Below are positions 34,427 to 42,241 of a DNA stretch of 64,000 nt, in pieces. The stretch covers positions 5,370,001 to 5,434,000 of the forward strand of contig NZ_CP029425.2 of assembly GCF_002278135.3 (NCBI RefSeq), in the 5' to 3' direction. The notes beneath the pieces were generated by a model. The model saw only the letters and a list, made by a program, of their open reading frames with translations, did no database searches and had not been told where the DNA came from. The translations under genes were made by a program, and so were the position numbers. This DNA is from Bradyrhizobium ottawaense. Lineage in GTDB: Bacteria > Pseudomonadota > Alphaproteobacteria > Rhizobiales > Xanthobacteraceae. Numbering within the stretch: the first letter of the stretch is position 1; every line of letters begins with the position of its first letter.

Positions 34427-35404
34427 CTACGGCCCCGCCTTCCCCTTTCGCGCGGCGATCTGCTGTAGCGCCCAGCGCGCGTTCTTGCGCACGTCAGGAT
34501 CGGGATCGTTGGCGATCACCACGAGGTATGCCTCGCCTTCGGGGGCGGCGATCTCGCCGAGCGCGGCAGCCGCCTCCTTCCGCAAATTCGCCTGCTCATG
34601 GTTGATGCAGTTACCGATCGGACGCAGGGCGCGCTCGACCTTCATCTTGCCGAGGCTGCGGATCGCCTTGAGCCGAACCTGCCAAAACCCGTCGGCAAGT
34701 GAGACGATAAGCTGATCGGCGGCGAGCGAGCCGTTGACGTTGAGCCCGAGCGTCTCGGCTGCCATCTCCCGGACCATCCAGTCCGCATCCCTGAGTGCGC
34801 GGGTGATCGTCTCGGCCGCAGGCTTCATCTGGGAGAAGGCGAGCGCGCTCACCGCGGCGCGGCGCACATGGGCGTCGGGATCATGGATCAGCGCGGTGAG
34901 CGCCGGGATCGACTCTTCGAGCTTCAGGAAACCGATGACGCCGATCGCCTGCACGCGGACGGCCGCGTCACCATCCTGGAGCGCTTCCAGCGCAGGCTTC
35001 AGCGTGTCCTTGCGGCGCAACTCCTTGAGCGCGCGCAGCGCGCCCATGCGGACGAAGGCGTGGGCATGCTTGACCAGCGGCAGGATGATTTCGGCGCAAG
35101 CGGGATCCTTGAATTCGGCCAAACTGTCGGCTGCGGCCGACGCCACGATCCGCTCGGGATCGACGAGCAGCTTGACCAGTGCATTCGCCGCTTCCCGCCC
35201 GTCGAACTCGCCGAGCGCCATCGCGACCTGCTGGCGCACGCCCGCGTCGGGATCAGACACCATGTTGGCGAGATGCGCGACCGCAACCGGATCGCCGGAA
35301 TGGCCGAGCGCAATGATGGCGACGCGCCGCTCGGCCGGATCTGCGGCTTGCAACCGCTCGTCGGCGTCTTCGAGATCGTCATAGGATTCGAACGGACTCG
35401 ACAT
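34427..35404 (-). CDS. HEAT-repeat protein of the AprA-like cluster
   Basis: 325 residues, start ATG at 35404 (MSSPFESYDDLEDADERLQA) two bp after the ferredoxin stop, with TTGAGG upstream. Residues 20-315 are a run of about nine HEAT or PBS-lyase-type repeats, each near 30 residues (for example VAIIALGHSGDPVAVAHLAN, VQAIGVIGFLKLEESIPALT). Such repeats make a curved helical scaffold for protein binding; the lyase relatives act on bilin cofactors, but no catalytic residues are apparent here. It is the third gene of the flavoprotein-ferredoxin-HEAT operon and probably holds that complex together or serves an assembly role. Confidence 0.85.
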   Translation of the reverse strand: MSSPFESYDDLEDADERLQAADPAERRVAIIALGHSGDPVAVAHLANMVSDPDAGVRQQVAMALGEFDGREAANALVKLLVDPERIVASAAADSLAEFKDPACAEIILPLVKHAHAFVRMGALRALKELRRKDTLKPALEALQDGDAAVRVQAIGVIGFLKLEESIPALTALIHDPDAHVRRAAVSALAFSQMKPAAETITRALRDADWMVREMAAETLGLNVNGSLAADQLIVSLADGFWQVRLKAIRSLGKMKVERALRPIGNCINHEQANLRKEAAAALGEIAAPEGEAYLVVIANDPDPDVRKNARWALQQIAARKGKAGP

Positions 35405-35406
35405 GA

Positions 35407-35640
35407 CTACCTCAAGAGATAGGGAATGTTCACGGTGACGGCGCCGGTCGGGCAATCGGCCTCGCAGGGCATGCAGTACCAGCACTCGTCATAGGCCATG
35501 TAGGCCTTGTTGGTCATGTCGCTGATGCGGAGCACGTCGAGCGGGCAGACGTCGACGCAGACGGTGCAGCCCTTGTCGGCGATGCATTTGGCGTCGTCGA
35601 CGACCACCGGGACCGACGTCTGATAGGACGCGAGAGGCAT
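35407..35640 (-). CDS. Two-cluster [4Fe-4S] ferredoxin
   Basis: 77 residues with two cluster motifs: CIADKGCTVCVDVCP and CWYCMPCEADCP. The first has an extended Cys spacing as in the beta subunit of adenylylsulfate reductase (AprB), though the protein lacks the AprB C-terminal extension. It starts at the ATG at 35640 and lies between the flavoprotein and the HEAT-repeat gene, so it almost certainly passes electrons to or from the AprA-like flavoprotein. Cytoplasmic. Confidence 0.92.
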   Translation of the reverse strand: MPLASYQTSVPVVVDDAKCIADKGCTVCVDVCPLDVLRISDMTNKAYMAYDECWYCMPCEADCPTGAVTVNIPYLLR

Positions 35641-35672
35641 CGTAGATCTCCTGTTGCTTGTCGTTCGATGGA

Positions 35673-37415
35673 TCAGGCGGTCGCGCGGATGCGCTGCTTG
35701 TCGTAGAGGTCCTTCTCGTCGTCCGCGATCGGGACGACATAGGGTTCGACCGCGCGCTTCTCACTGGTCATCCTGCCGTTCTGTTTGCTCAGCAGGGTGT
35801 GGCAGAACCAGTTCTCGTTGTCCTTCTCCGGGAAATCCGTGCGCCAGTGATAGAGGCCCCAGCGGCTCTCCTCGCGATACAAAGAGGCATGTACCGCCAT
35901 GTCGGCGCAGTCCATGATCGACTGCACTTCAAGGGCGCGGAGCAGCTCGTGTGCGTTACGTGCGATCATATGCTCCTGCATGTCTTGCCGCGCCTCGGCG
36001 AGGCGGCGCATGCCGAGCTCGTATTTGCGCGTGACCTTCGGCGGCTGGAGATAGTCGTTGACCAGGCGCCGCGTCTTGTACTCGACCTGGTTCGGCGGAA
36101 TGCCGTCCTCGCGCCTGGTCGGCGCCATCACGCGGTCGCGCTCCCTGGCCACGTCGGCGGCATCGAACTCCGCGAAGTCGTGGCTGTCGGCGAACTCCAT
36201 CGCGTCGATGCCGGCCACCGCGCCGTTGGTGAAGGCGCCGAGCATGTAATTGTGCGGCACGCTCGCCATGTCGCCGGCGGCGTAGAGGCCGGGCACGGTG
36301 GTGCGCGCATTGTCGTCGACGAACACGCCGGAGGCGCTATGGCCGGAGCAAAAGCCTATCTCGGAGATGTGCATCTCGATCGAATCGTTGCGGTAATCGA
36401 CCCCGCGTCCCTGCTGGAACAGGCCACGCGTCGGCCGCTCCACCTTGTGCAGCGTTGATTCGATTTCCGAGATCGTATCCGGGTGGAGATGCTTGAGCTG
36501 GAGGAACACCGGGCCCTTACCCGACAGCAGCTCGTTGTAGAATTCGAGCATCATCTGTCCGGACCAGTAGTCGCATTCGATAAAGCGCGATCCCTCGTTG
36601 TTGGCGGTAAAGGCGCCGAAGGGACCGGCGACATAGGCGCATGCGGGACCGTTGTAATCCTTGATCAGCGGATTGATCTGGTAGCATTCGAGGTTCGCAA
36701 GCGCGGCGCCGGCGTGATAGGCCATCGAATAGCCATCGCCGGAATTGGCAGCATTCTCGTAGGTTCCGAACATGTAGCCGGAGGTCGGCAGACCCAGGCG
36801 GCCGGCCGCGCCCATGCACAGGATGACGGCCTTGGCCTTGATCACCAGCATCTCTGCGGTACGCGTATTGACGCTGACCGCGCCAGCGATGCGCCCATCT
36901 GCCGACTTGAGCAGTCGCGTCGCCATGTAGCGATTGGAGATCAGGATTCGGGCGCGCCGGAGCTGGCGGTAGAGCGCCTTTTTCACTGTCTCGCCGTTCG
37001 GCATCGGCAGCACGTAGGTGCCGATATGATGCACCTTCTTGACGGCGTAGTCGCCGTTCTCGTTCTTCAGGAAGCGGATGCCGAAGCTGTCGAGCTCTTC
37101 GATGATGCCGTAGCAGTTCTGCGCGTACTTATAGACCGCCTTCTGGTCGACGATGCCGTCATTGGCGATGGTGATTTCCTTGGTGTACTGCTCCGGTGTC
37201 GCATAGCCGGGGATGACGGCATTATTCAAGCCGTCCATGCCCATCGAGATCGCGCCGGAGCGCTTGACGTTGGCCTTTTCGAGCAGGACGACATTGGCCT
37301 TCGGATTCTTCAGCTTCGCCTTCAGTGCAGCCATCGGGCCGGCTGTGCCGCCGCCGATGACCAGCACATCGCAGGAAACCTCCGAAAGTCCGTCGACGAT
37401 CTGATCTAGTGCCAT
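35673..37415 (-). CDS. AprA-like FAD flavoprotein (fumarate reductase/adenylylsulfate reductase family)
   Basis: 580 residues, starting at MALDQIVDGLSEVSCDVLVI (ATG 37415, AGGAG upstream). The FAD-binding Rossmann motif is CDVLVIGGGTAGPMAALKAK. Further motifs are LLEKANVKRSGAISMGMDG, PGLYAAGDMASVPHNYMLGA and the late ESRWGLYHWRTDFPEKDN, which are typical of adenylylsulfate reductase alpha chains. The family oxidises or reduces sulfur or carboxylate compounds with FAD. Here it is paired with a small AprB-like ferredoxin and a HEAT protein, not with a true AprB or sulfate adenylyltransferase, so a reaction other than classical APS reduction is likely. The neighbouring sulfonate-type importer points to a sulfur- or nitrogen-containing organic substrate. 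Confidence 0.9.
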   Translation of the reverse strand: MALDQIVDGLSEVSCDVLVIGGGTAGPMAALKAKLKNPKANVVLLEKANVKRSGAISMGMDGLNNAVIPGYATPEQYTKEITIANDGIVDQKAVYKYAQNCYGIIEELDSFGIRFLKNENGDYAVKKVHHIGTYVLPMPNGETVKKALYRQLRRARILISNRYMATRLLKSADGRIAGAVSVNTRTAEMLVIKAKAVILCMGAAGRLGLPTSGYMFGTYENAANSGDGYSMAYHAGAALANLECYQINPLIKDYNGPACAYVAGPFGAFTANNEGSRFIECDYWSGQMMLEFYNELLSGKGPVFLQLKHLHPDTISEIESTLHKVERPTRGLFQQGRGVDYRNDSIEMHISEIGFCSGHSASGVFVDDNARTTVPGLYAAGDMASVPHNYMLGAFTNGAVAGIDAMEFADSHDFAEFDAADVARERDRVMAPTRREDGIPPNQVEYKTRRLVNDYLQPPKVTRKYELGMRRLAEARQDMQEHMIARNAHELLRALEVQSIMDCADMAVHASLYREESRWGLYHWRTDFPEKDNENWFCHTLLSKQNGRMTSEKRAVEPYVVPIADDEKDLYDKQRIRATA

Positions 37416-37484
37416 CGCTTGCTCCTGGTTCGCCGGCATTTCCGGCGCCTTTGCATCAGATTTGTTCAGAGGGCGTCGCGGCGA

Positions 37485-37499
37485 TAGCAATTAGTTGTC
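37485..37499. promoter_or_regulatory. CAACTA-type box upstream of the flavoprotein operon (site B)
   Basis: TAGCAATTAGTTGTC lies 70-84 bp upstream of the flavoprotein start. Thirteen of its 15 bases match site A at 38418-38432 read in the opposite direction. It is a candidate binding site for the nearby Crp/Fnr regulator. Confidence 0.5.
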
Positions 37500-37519
37500 G
37501 ACGGGACGCGATTTGCCCC

Positions 37520-38293
37520 TCAGCGCTCGACGAACGCCTTTTCGATCACGAAATGCCCGGGCTGGCTGTGGTTCCCCTCGACGAAGCCACGCGCGGAGAA
37601 CATTGCGGGCAGTTCCTCCAGCATCGCCGGGCTGCCGCAGAGCATGATGCGGTCGGTCTCGATATCGAGGCTGCCCTGCCCGATATCGTCGAAGAGCTGG
37701 CCCGAGGCGATCAGATCGGTGATGCGGCCACGATTCCTGAACGGCTCTCGGGTGACCGTCGGATAGTAGACGAGGTTGTCGCGGATCAGCGGTCCGAAGA
37801 ACTCGTGATTGCGGAGGCCTTCGATCACGTGCTCGCCATAGGCGAGCTCAGAGACTTGGCGGCAGCCATGGGCGAGCACGATCGTCTCATAGTTCTCGTA
37901 GACGTCGGGGTCCTTGATCAGGCTGGCGAACGGCGCGAGCCCCGTGCCGGTCGAAAGCAGCAGGAGGCGCTTTCCCGGAATGAGGTTGCCGGTGATCAAC
38001 GTCCCCGTCGCCTTGCGGCCGACCAGGATGATGTCGCCTTCGCTGATCTTCTGGAGGCGCGAGGTCAGCGGACCGTCCTGCACCTTGATCGAGAAGAACT
38101 CGAGCGCTTCCTCGTGATTGGCACTCGCCATGCTGTAGGCCCGCATCAAGGGCTTGCCCTCGACCTCCAGCCCGATCATGGCGAACTGGCCGTTCTGGAA
38201 GCGAAAGCCGGGATCGCGCGTCGCGGTAAAGCTGAACAGGGACTCGGTCCAGTGCCGGACCGACAGAACCGTCTCTTTCTGAAATGCGCTCAT
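37520..38293 (-). CDS. fpr: Ferredoxin-NADP reductase
   Basis: 257 residues, ATG at 38293 (MSAFQKETVLSVRHWTESLF) with GGAG five bases upstream. FAD-binding motif RAYSMASANHEE, NADPH-binding region LLLLSTGTGLAPFASLIKDP, and the C-terminus VEGNHSQPGHFVIEKAFVER fit bacterial class I ferredoxin-NADP reductases. It would move electrons between NADPH and a ferredoxin, most likely the two-cluster ferredoxin at 35407. Two candidate operator sites lie in the 184-bp region shared with the divergent DUF971 gene. Confidence 0.92.
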   Translation of the reverse strand: MSAFQKETVLSVRHWTESLFSFTATRDPGFRFQNGQFAMIGLEVEGKPLMRAYSMASANHEEALEFFSIKVQDGPLTSRLQKISEGDIILVGRKATGTLITGNLIPGKRLLLLSTGTGLAPFASLIKDPDVYENYETIVLAHGCRQVSELAYGEHVIEGLRNHEFFGPLIRDNLVYYPTVTREPFRNRGRITDLIASGQLFDDIGQGSLDIETDRIMLCGSPAMLEELPAMFSARGFVEGNHSQPGHFVIEKAFVER

Positions 38294-38355
38294 CTCGTCT
38301 CCGTGCCTCGATCGCGCACAAGGTTTCGGAGAGACGGGCATCCGGCAACGCGGAA

Positions 38356-38382
38356 GTGAAACTCCCGGTCGATTAGTTTCAC
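38356..38382. promoter_or_regulatory. Inverted repeat with CAACTA-type core (site D)
   Basis: GTGAAACT and AGTTTCAC form a perfect 8-bp inverted repeat with an 11-bp spacer. The reverse strand contains AACTAATCGAC, identical over 11 bases to site C at 39829-39843. It lies 63-89 bp upstream of the ferredoxin-NADP reductase start. Confidence 0.5.
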
Positions 38383-38417
38383 ATTTCGCGGGCGATGATC
38401 GGAGAGCGGCCGGCGTT

Positions 38418-38432
38418 GGCAACTAGTTGCTA
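38418..38432. promoter_or_regulatory. CAACTA-type box upstream of the DUF971 gene (site A)
   Basis: GGCAACTAGTTGCTA contains the perfect 12-bp palindrome GCAACTAGTTGC (38419-38430), 46-60 bp upstream of the DUF971 start. It is the most symmetric of the four related sites and is placed where an activator would be expected. Confidence 0.5.
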
Positions 38433-38477
38433 TTCGCACTCGTCTGCAACGCCGTAGAAGAGGGTCGGAGATACGTC

Positions 38478-38780
38478 ATGACCATGACCTTGGTAGTACC
38501 GACCGTGGCCGACTACGAAGCCAGCGCCGATCTGGCGATGCTCCTCGTCCGCACCACGCTGGACGACGCGCTGAGCGTCCCTGCCGAAAAACTTCGCCTC
38601 TCCTGCAAATGCGCCCACTGCATCCGTGCCCGCTTCGACGGCCGTTTCCCCGAACACTTTCCCGGCATCGCCATCACCGAGATCGGCGATCTCGGCTATG
38701 GGCTGAACATCTCGTTCTCGGACGGACATAACAGGGGGATTTATCCGAAGACGTATTTGCTGAGCCTGGCGGGGCGCTGA
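38478..38780 (+). CDS. DUF971 (GBBH-like) domain protein
   Basis: 100 residues. The conserved DUF971 core is evident: LRLSCKCAHCIRARFDG, FPGIAITEIGDLGYGLNISF and SDGHNRGIYPKTYLLSL. The same domain forms the N-terminal, zinc-binding part of gamma-butyrobetaine hydroxylase and is also found near Fe-S assembly proteins; CKCAHC could bind zinc or iron. The start at 38478 has GGAG upstream. It is divergent from the ferredoxin-NADP reductase gene and precedes the Crp/Fnr gene. The role in this cluster is unknown; an Fe-S or metal-handling accessory is a reasonable guess. Confidence 0.88.
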   Translation: MTMTLVVPTVADYEASADLAMLLVRTTLDDALSVPAEKLRLSCKCAHCIRARFDGRFPEHFPGIAITEIGDLGYGLNISFSDGHNRGIYPKTYLLSLAGR

Positions 38781-38794
38781 CCCGCATCCACACT

Positions 38795-38895
38795 CGTCAT
38801 TCCGGGGCGCCCGAAGGGCCAGCCCGGAATCCATAACCCCCGCTCGTGGCTATTGATTCCGGGCCTGCGCGCTTTGCGCGCATCCCGGAATGACG
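38795..38895. repeat. Two-hairpin palindromic intergenic repeat (ATTCCGGG units)
   Basis: Four copies of ATTCCGGG/CCCGGAAT make two tandem stem-loops: 38799-38830 (with an inner GCCC-GAA-GGGC stem) and 38856-38891 (with an inner TGCGCGC-TTT-GCGCGCA stem), the whole flanked by CGTC/GACG. Palindromes of this kind are abundant between genes in Bradyrhizobium and Rhodopseudomonas relatives. It follows the DUF971 stop by 14 bp and may end that transcript. Confidence 0.75.
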
Positions 38896-38971
38896 CAGGA
38901 AGTTTGCGCTTTCCCATCTGGCACGGACATTGCTCCTCTTTAGAACGATTTGAACGTTCCGGAGGCAGATG

Positions 38972-39745
38972 ATGTTGCAGGCGGCGAATGCGGTTCGCGG
39001 GGCTGTTCCCCCGGCAGTCCGGCCAGCAGGCAGCTCCTCGCTGCTGCTCACCGAGAACCAGCAATGGATCGGCGGGCCCCCGCCGCTGATGGATAAGCTC
39101 TCCCCGCGCGAGCGGGAGCAGGTGCTGAAGCAAGGCCGCCGAAAAGTGCTCAACCGCGGCCAGACGCTGTTCAGCCAGGGGGGCAAGCATGACGGCATCT
39201 GGCTGATCGAGAGCGGCCGTATCCGGGTGTTCTACACCTCCCCACTCGGGCGCGAGATCACGCTGGCCTATTGGCATGTCGGCAATTTCGTCGGCGGGCC
39301 GGAAGTGTTCGAGGGCACGGTGCATCAATGGTCCGGTGTTGCGTCCAGCAATTGCAGCGTCGTGCACCTTCCCGGAAAGGAGCTGCGATCCCTTGCCGTC
39401 GAGATCCCGAACCTCGCGATCGGCCTGATCGAAGGCCTGACGTTCAAGGGCAAATGCTATTCGGCTCTCGCCCAGATGCTGGGAACGCGCTCGATCACGC
39501 AGCGCCTTTCGCATTTGCTGCTGCATCTCGTCGAGCTCTATGGTGTTGAGGACGCCGACGGCAGGGTGATCGCGGCCGCCTTTACCCATGCCGACATCGC
39601 GCACATGGTCGGTGCCACCAGGCAATGGGTCACGATCAGCCTGAAGCGGATGCAGGAGAAGGGAATCGTGCAAACCAGGCGGTCACAGATCGTGGTCTGC
39701 CGGACGGACGTGCTGGAGGAGATGCGCGGCCACGCATCCGATTGA
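38972..39745 (+). CDS. Crp/Fnr family transcriptional regulator
   Basis: 257 residues, ATG at 38972 with GGAGG six bases upstream (an ATG three bases earlier is also possible). A cyclic-nucleotide-binding-type beta barrel occupies about residues 40-160 (LFSQGGKHDGIWLIESGRIR), then a dimer helix, then the helix-turn-helix FTHADIAHMVGATRQWVTIS. The recognition helix has RQWV in place of the RETV seen in CRP, so its operator should differ from TTGAT/TGTGA types. No N-terminal Cys cluster for an FNR-type [4Fe-4S] centre is present. It lies between the redox genes and the importer and is the likely regulator of the four CAACTA-type sites. Confidence 0.9.
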   Translation: MLQAANAVRGAVPPAVRPAGSSSLLLTENQQWIGGPPPLMDKLSPREREQVLKQGRRKVLNRGQTLFSQGGKHDGIWLIESGRIRVFYTSPLGREITLAYWHVGNFVGGPEVFEGTVHQWSGVASSNCSVVHLPGKELRSLAVEIPNLAIGLIEGLTFKGKCYSALAQMLGTRSITQRLSHLLLHLVELYGVEDADGRVIAAAFTHADIAHMVGATRQWVTISLKRMQEKGIVQTRRSQIVVCRTDVLEEMRGHASD

Positions 39746-39828
39746 CCGAATTTGCGACCATCGCCCCTGCTCAGGCAAGCGGCTTTATAGTGCAGAACTG
39801 CTCAAGGAGTATGCAATCAGCCTTTCCC

Positions 39829-39843
39829 GGCAACTAATCGACT
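39829..39843. promoter_or_regulatory. CAACTA-type box upstream of the importer operon (site C)
   Basis: GGCAACTAATCGACT lies 84-98 bp upstream of the binding-protein start. It shares GACAACTAAT-type sequence with site B and 11 identical bases with site D. The downstream half is less symmetric. Confidence 0.45.
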
Positions 39844-39926
39844 GCAGCGCTCATTCCGGATTTGCCCTGTCCGGGCCCTCACCCAATCATGGCAACCACA
39901 GCACATCCAACCGAATGAGGATGAGA

Positions 39927-41348
39927 ATGGTCCGCCGTCTTTCCACGCTCTCGATCGCGACGTCGGTGACGTCGCTTGCCCTTCTGGTCGCGCAGCCGGC
40001 CTCGGCGGAAACCGTCACGCTTGGCATCGGAACGCAGGATACGACAACCAACACGGTGACCGCCGGTGTCGTCATCCGCCAATTGCACCTGCTCGAAAAA
40101 TATCTGCCGAAGGACGGCAAATACAGCAACATCAAGTTCGAGCTGGAGTGGCAGAACTTCACCTCCGGCCCGCCCGTCACCAACGCGATGATGGCGAACA
40201 AGCTGCAGATCGGCATGATGGGCGACTATCCGCTGATCGTGAACGGCTTCACCTTCGAAAGTAACCCCGAAAGCAAGAGCCGGCTGATCGGTATCGCCGC
40301 CTACAGCCTGTCCGGCTCCGGCAACGGCATCGTCGTTCACAAGGACTCGCCCTATTACGATCTCGCTGATCTCAAGGGCAAGCTCGTCAGTGTACCGTTC
40401 GGCTCCGCCGCCCATGGCATGGTGCTCAAGGCGATGCAGGACCGTGGCTACACGTCCGACTTCTTCCAGCTCGTCAGCCAGAGCCCGGAGGTCGGCTCGA
40501 CCAATCTCCAGGAAAAGAAGATCGACGCGCATGCCGACTTCGTTCCCTTCGCCGAGCTGCTGCCGTTCCGCGGCTTCGCGCGGAAGATCTTTGACGGCGT
40601 CGAGACCAACGTACCGACCTTCCACGGCATCGTGGTCCGCACCGATTTCGCCGATAAATACCCGGAGGTCGTCACCGCCTATCTGAAGGCGGTCATTGCC
40701 GCCAATCAGTGGCTGCGCGACGATCCCAAGCTGGCCGCGGAGAAGATCCAGGAATGGACCGGCATCAGCAAGGAAGTGGTGTACATCTTCCTGGGGCCCA
40801 GCGGCAACATGACCACCGATCCCACGGTCAAGCCGGCATTGATCGACGCTGCCACCGCCGACGTCAAGGTTCTGCAAAATCTCGGCCGGATGAAGGAATT
40901 CGATCCGAAAAAATGGGTCGACGATGGCCATATCCGCAAAGCCTATGCCGAGATGAAGCTCGATTACGACGCGCAGCTCGCGAGCACCAAGAATTACGAG
41001 ATCGCCGGCGAAGACACCTTCTGCAAGAAGCCGATCACCGATCCGCGCAAGGCCGGTGAGGTCTGGGTGGATGATGCCGGCATCATGCCGTTTGCGTCCG
41101 CGGCGTGCACCCTGGGGGCCTATGCCGACTTCAAGGCCAAGGGCAAGAAGATCAACGTCGCCTACGTCTTCGACACCACGCGCGGCATCAAGCTGTTCGC
41201 CGACCAGGCCTTCTTCGCCGTCGGCGATGGCGACGTCGCGCCGTTCCTGCTGAAGAAGGACGCCGAAGCCTATGCCGCCAGGATCGGCGGCAAGGTGCTG
41301 GGCTTCGACGACGCGGTGAAGGCGGCGGTCGGCGGAGGCAAGACGTGA
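39927..41348 (+). CDS. ABC substrate-binding protein (NrtA/SsuA type) fused to a C-terminal NosL-like domain
   Basis: 473 residues. Three ATGs lie close together; the one at 39927 has GAGG six bases upstream. A signal peptide (MVRRLSTLSIATSVTSLALL) leads to a periplasmic-binding protein of the nitrate/sulfonate/taurine class (ETVTLGIGTQDTTTNTVTAG, MANKLQIGMMGDYPLIVNGF), residues about 30-350. The last ~105 residues are an extra domain that resembles NosL, the copper protein of nitrous oxide reductase assembly: DPRKAGEVWVDDAGIMPFAS, INVAYVFDTTRGIKLFADQA, FFAVG, and AEAYAARIGGKVLGFDDAV. The usual NosL Cys-Gly-Met site is not kept as such (FCKKPITD is nearest). Permease and ATPase genes follow immediately. 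Confidence 0.8.
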   Translation: MVRRLSTLSIATSVTSLALLVAQPASAETVTLGIGTQDTTTNTVTAGVVIRQLHLLEKYLPKDGKYSNIKFELEWQNFTSGPPVTNAMMANKLQIGMMGDYPLIVNGFTFESNPESKSRLIGIAAYSLSGSGNGIVVHKDSPYYDLADLKGKLVSVPFGSAAHGMVLKAMQDRGYTSDFFQLVSQSPEVGSTNLQEKKIDAHADFVPFAELLPFRGFARKIFDGVETNVPTFHGIVVRTDFADKYPEVVTAYLKAVIAANQWLRDDPKLAAEKIQEWTGISKEVVYIFLGPSGNMTTDPTVKPALIDAATADVKVLQNLGRMKEFDPKKWVDDGHIRKAYAEMKLDYDAQLASTKNYEIAGEDTFCKKPITDPRKAGEVWVDDAGIMPFASAACTLGAYADFKAKGKKINVAYVFDTTRGIKLFADQAFFAVGDGDVAPFLLKKDAEAYAARIGGKVLGFDDAVKAAVGGGKT

Positions 41349-41383
41349 GTAGTCCCGCCATCCTCAGACATCCCGAGGACAGC

Positions 41384-42241
41384 ATGCCGGCAACAGCCAT
41401 TGCAGAGACGGGCGTGGAGCCCGTCGCCACCCCGCCCTCCTTCGGAACGCTCGCGCTGCGCTGGTATCGACTGAACCGCGGCGGCCTGCGCGCGATCGCG
41501 ATCGGCATCACCTCGCTGCTGGCATTCCTGCTGGTCTGGCACCTGCTCACGACCTATCGCGTCGTGTTCTTCGTGCGATTCACCAATGTGCCCTCGCCGC
41601 TCGCGGTCTATGCCAGTTTCACCAAGGCGATCCACGATCCCAAATTCCTGATGCACATCGTCTTGAGCTGCCGGCGCATCCTCGTCGGCTTCTCCCTTGC
41701 AGCCATCGTCGGGGTGCCGCTCGGTCTCGTGATGGGCCGCTTCAAGCTCGTCCATGAGATCATCTTCCCGGTCGCCGAAGTGCTGCGACCGATCCCGGCA
41801 ATCGCCTGGGTGCCGATGGCGATCATGCTGTGGCCGACCAACGAGCAGAGCATCGTCTACATCACCTTCCTCGGCTCGTTCTTCCCGATCCTGGTGAATA
41901 CACTTCACGGCATGACGCTGGTCGATCCCGTGCTGGTGCGCGCAGCACAGTGCCTCGGCGCGCGGGAGCGCTCGATCTTCCGGGAGGTGTATTTTCCGGC
42001 ATCGCTGCCGCACATCTTCACCGGCCTCACGGTCGGCATGGGCGTAGCATGGGTCTCGCTGATCGCGGCCGAGATGATCTCCGGCCAGTACGGCATCGGC
42101 TACTTCACCTGGGAGGCCTATTCGCTGGTCCAGTACGCCGACATCGCGCTCGGCATGATCGCAATCGGCGTTCTCGGCCTGGGATCGAGCCTGCTGATCC
42201 GGGGCGCCGGACAATTGGTGATGCCGTGGAGAGCAAAATGA
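41384..42241 (+). CDS. ABC transporter permease, sulfonate/nitrate/taurine type
   Basis: 285 residues. Either the ATG at 41384 (MPATAIAETGVEPVATPPSF; GAGGA upstream) or an in-frame GTG at 41345 that overlaps the stop of the binding-protein gene is used. Five to six membrane helices are visible (for example AIAIGITSLLAFLLVWHLL, LAAIVGVPLGLVMG). The conserved permease loop EAA-like motif is VRAAQCLGARERSIFREVYF followed by LPHIFTGLTVGMGVAWVSLI. It forms the membrane channel of the importer. Its stop overlaps the ATG of the ATPase gene as ATGA. Confidence 0.92.
   Translation: MPATAIAETGVEPVATPPSFGTLALRWYRLNRGGLRAIAIGITSLLAFLLVWHLLTTYRVVFFVRFTNVPSPLAVYASFTKAIHDPKFLMHIVLSCRRILVGFSLAAIVGVPLGLVMGRFKLVHEIIFPVAEVLRPIPAIAWVPMAIMLWPTNEQSIVYITFLGSFFPILVNTLHGMTLVDPVLVRAAQCLGARERSIFREVYFPASLPHIFTGLTVGMGVAWVSLIAAEMISGQYGIGYFTWEAYSLVQYADIALGMIAIGVLGLGSSLLIRGAGQLVMPWRAK

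Noticed and set aside
35407..37415. Dissimilatory adenylylsulfate reductase AprAB
   Set aside because: The flavoprotein resembles AprA, but the ferredoxin lacks the AprB tail, and sat, qmo and dsr genes are absent from the window.
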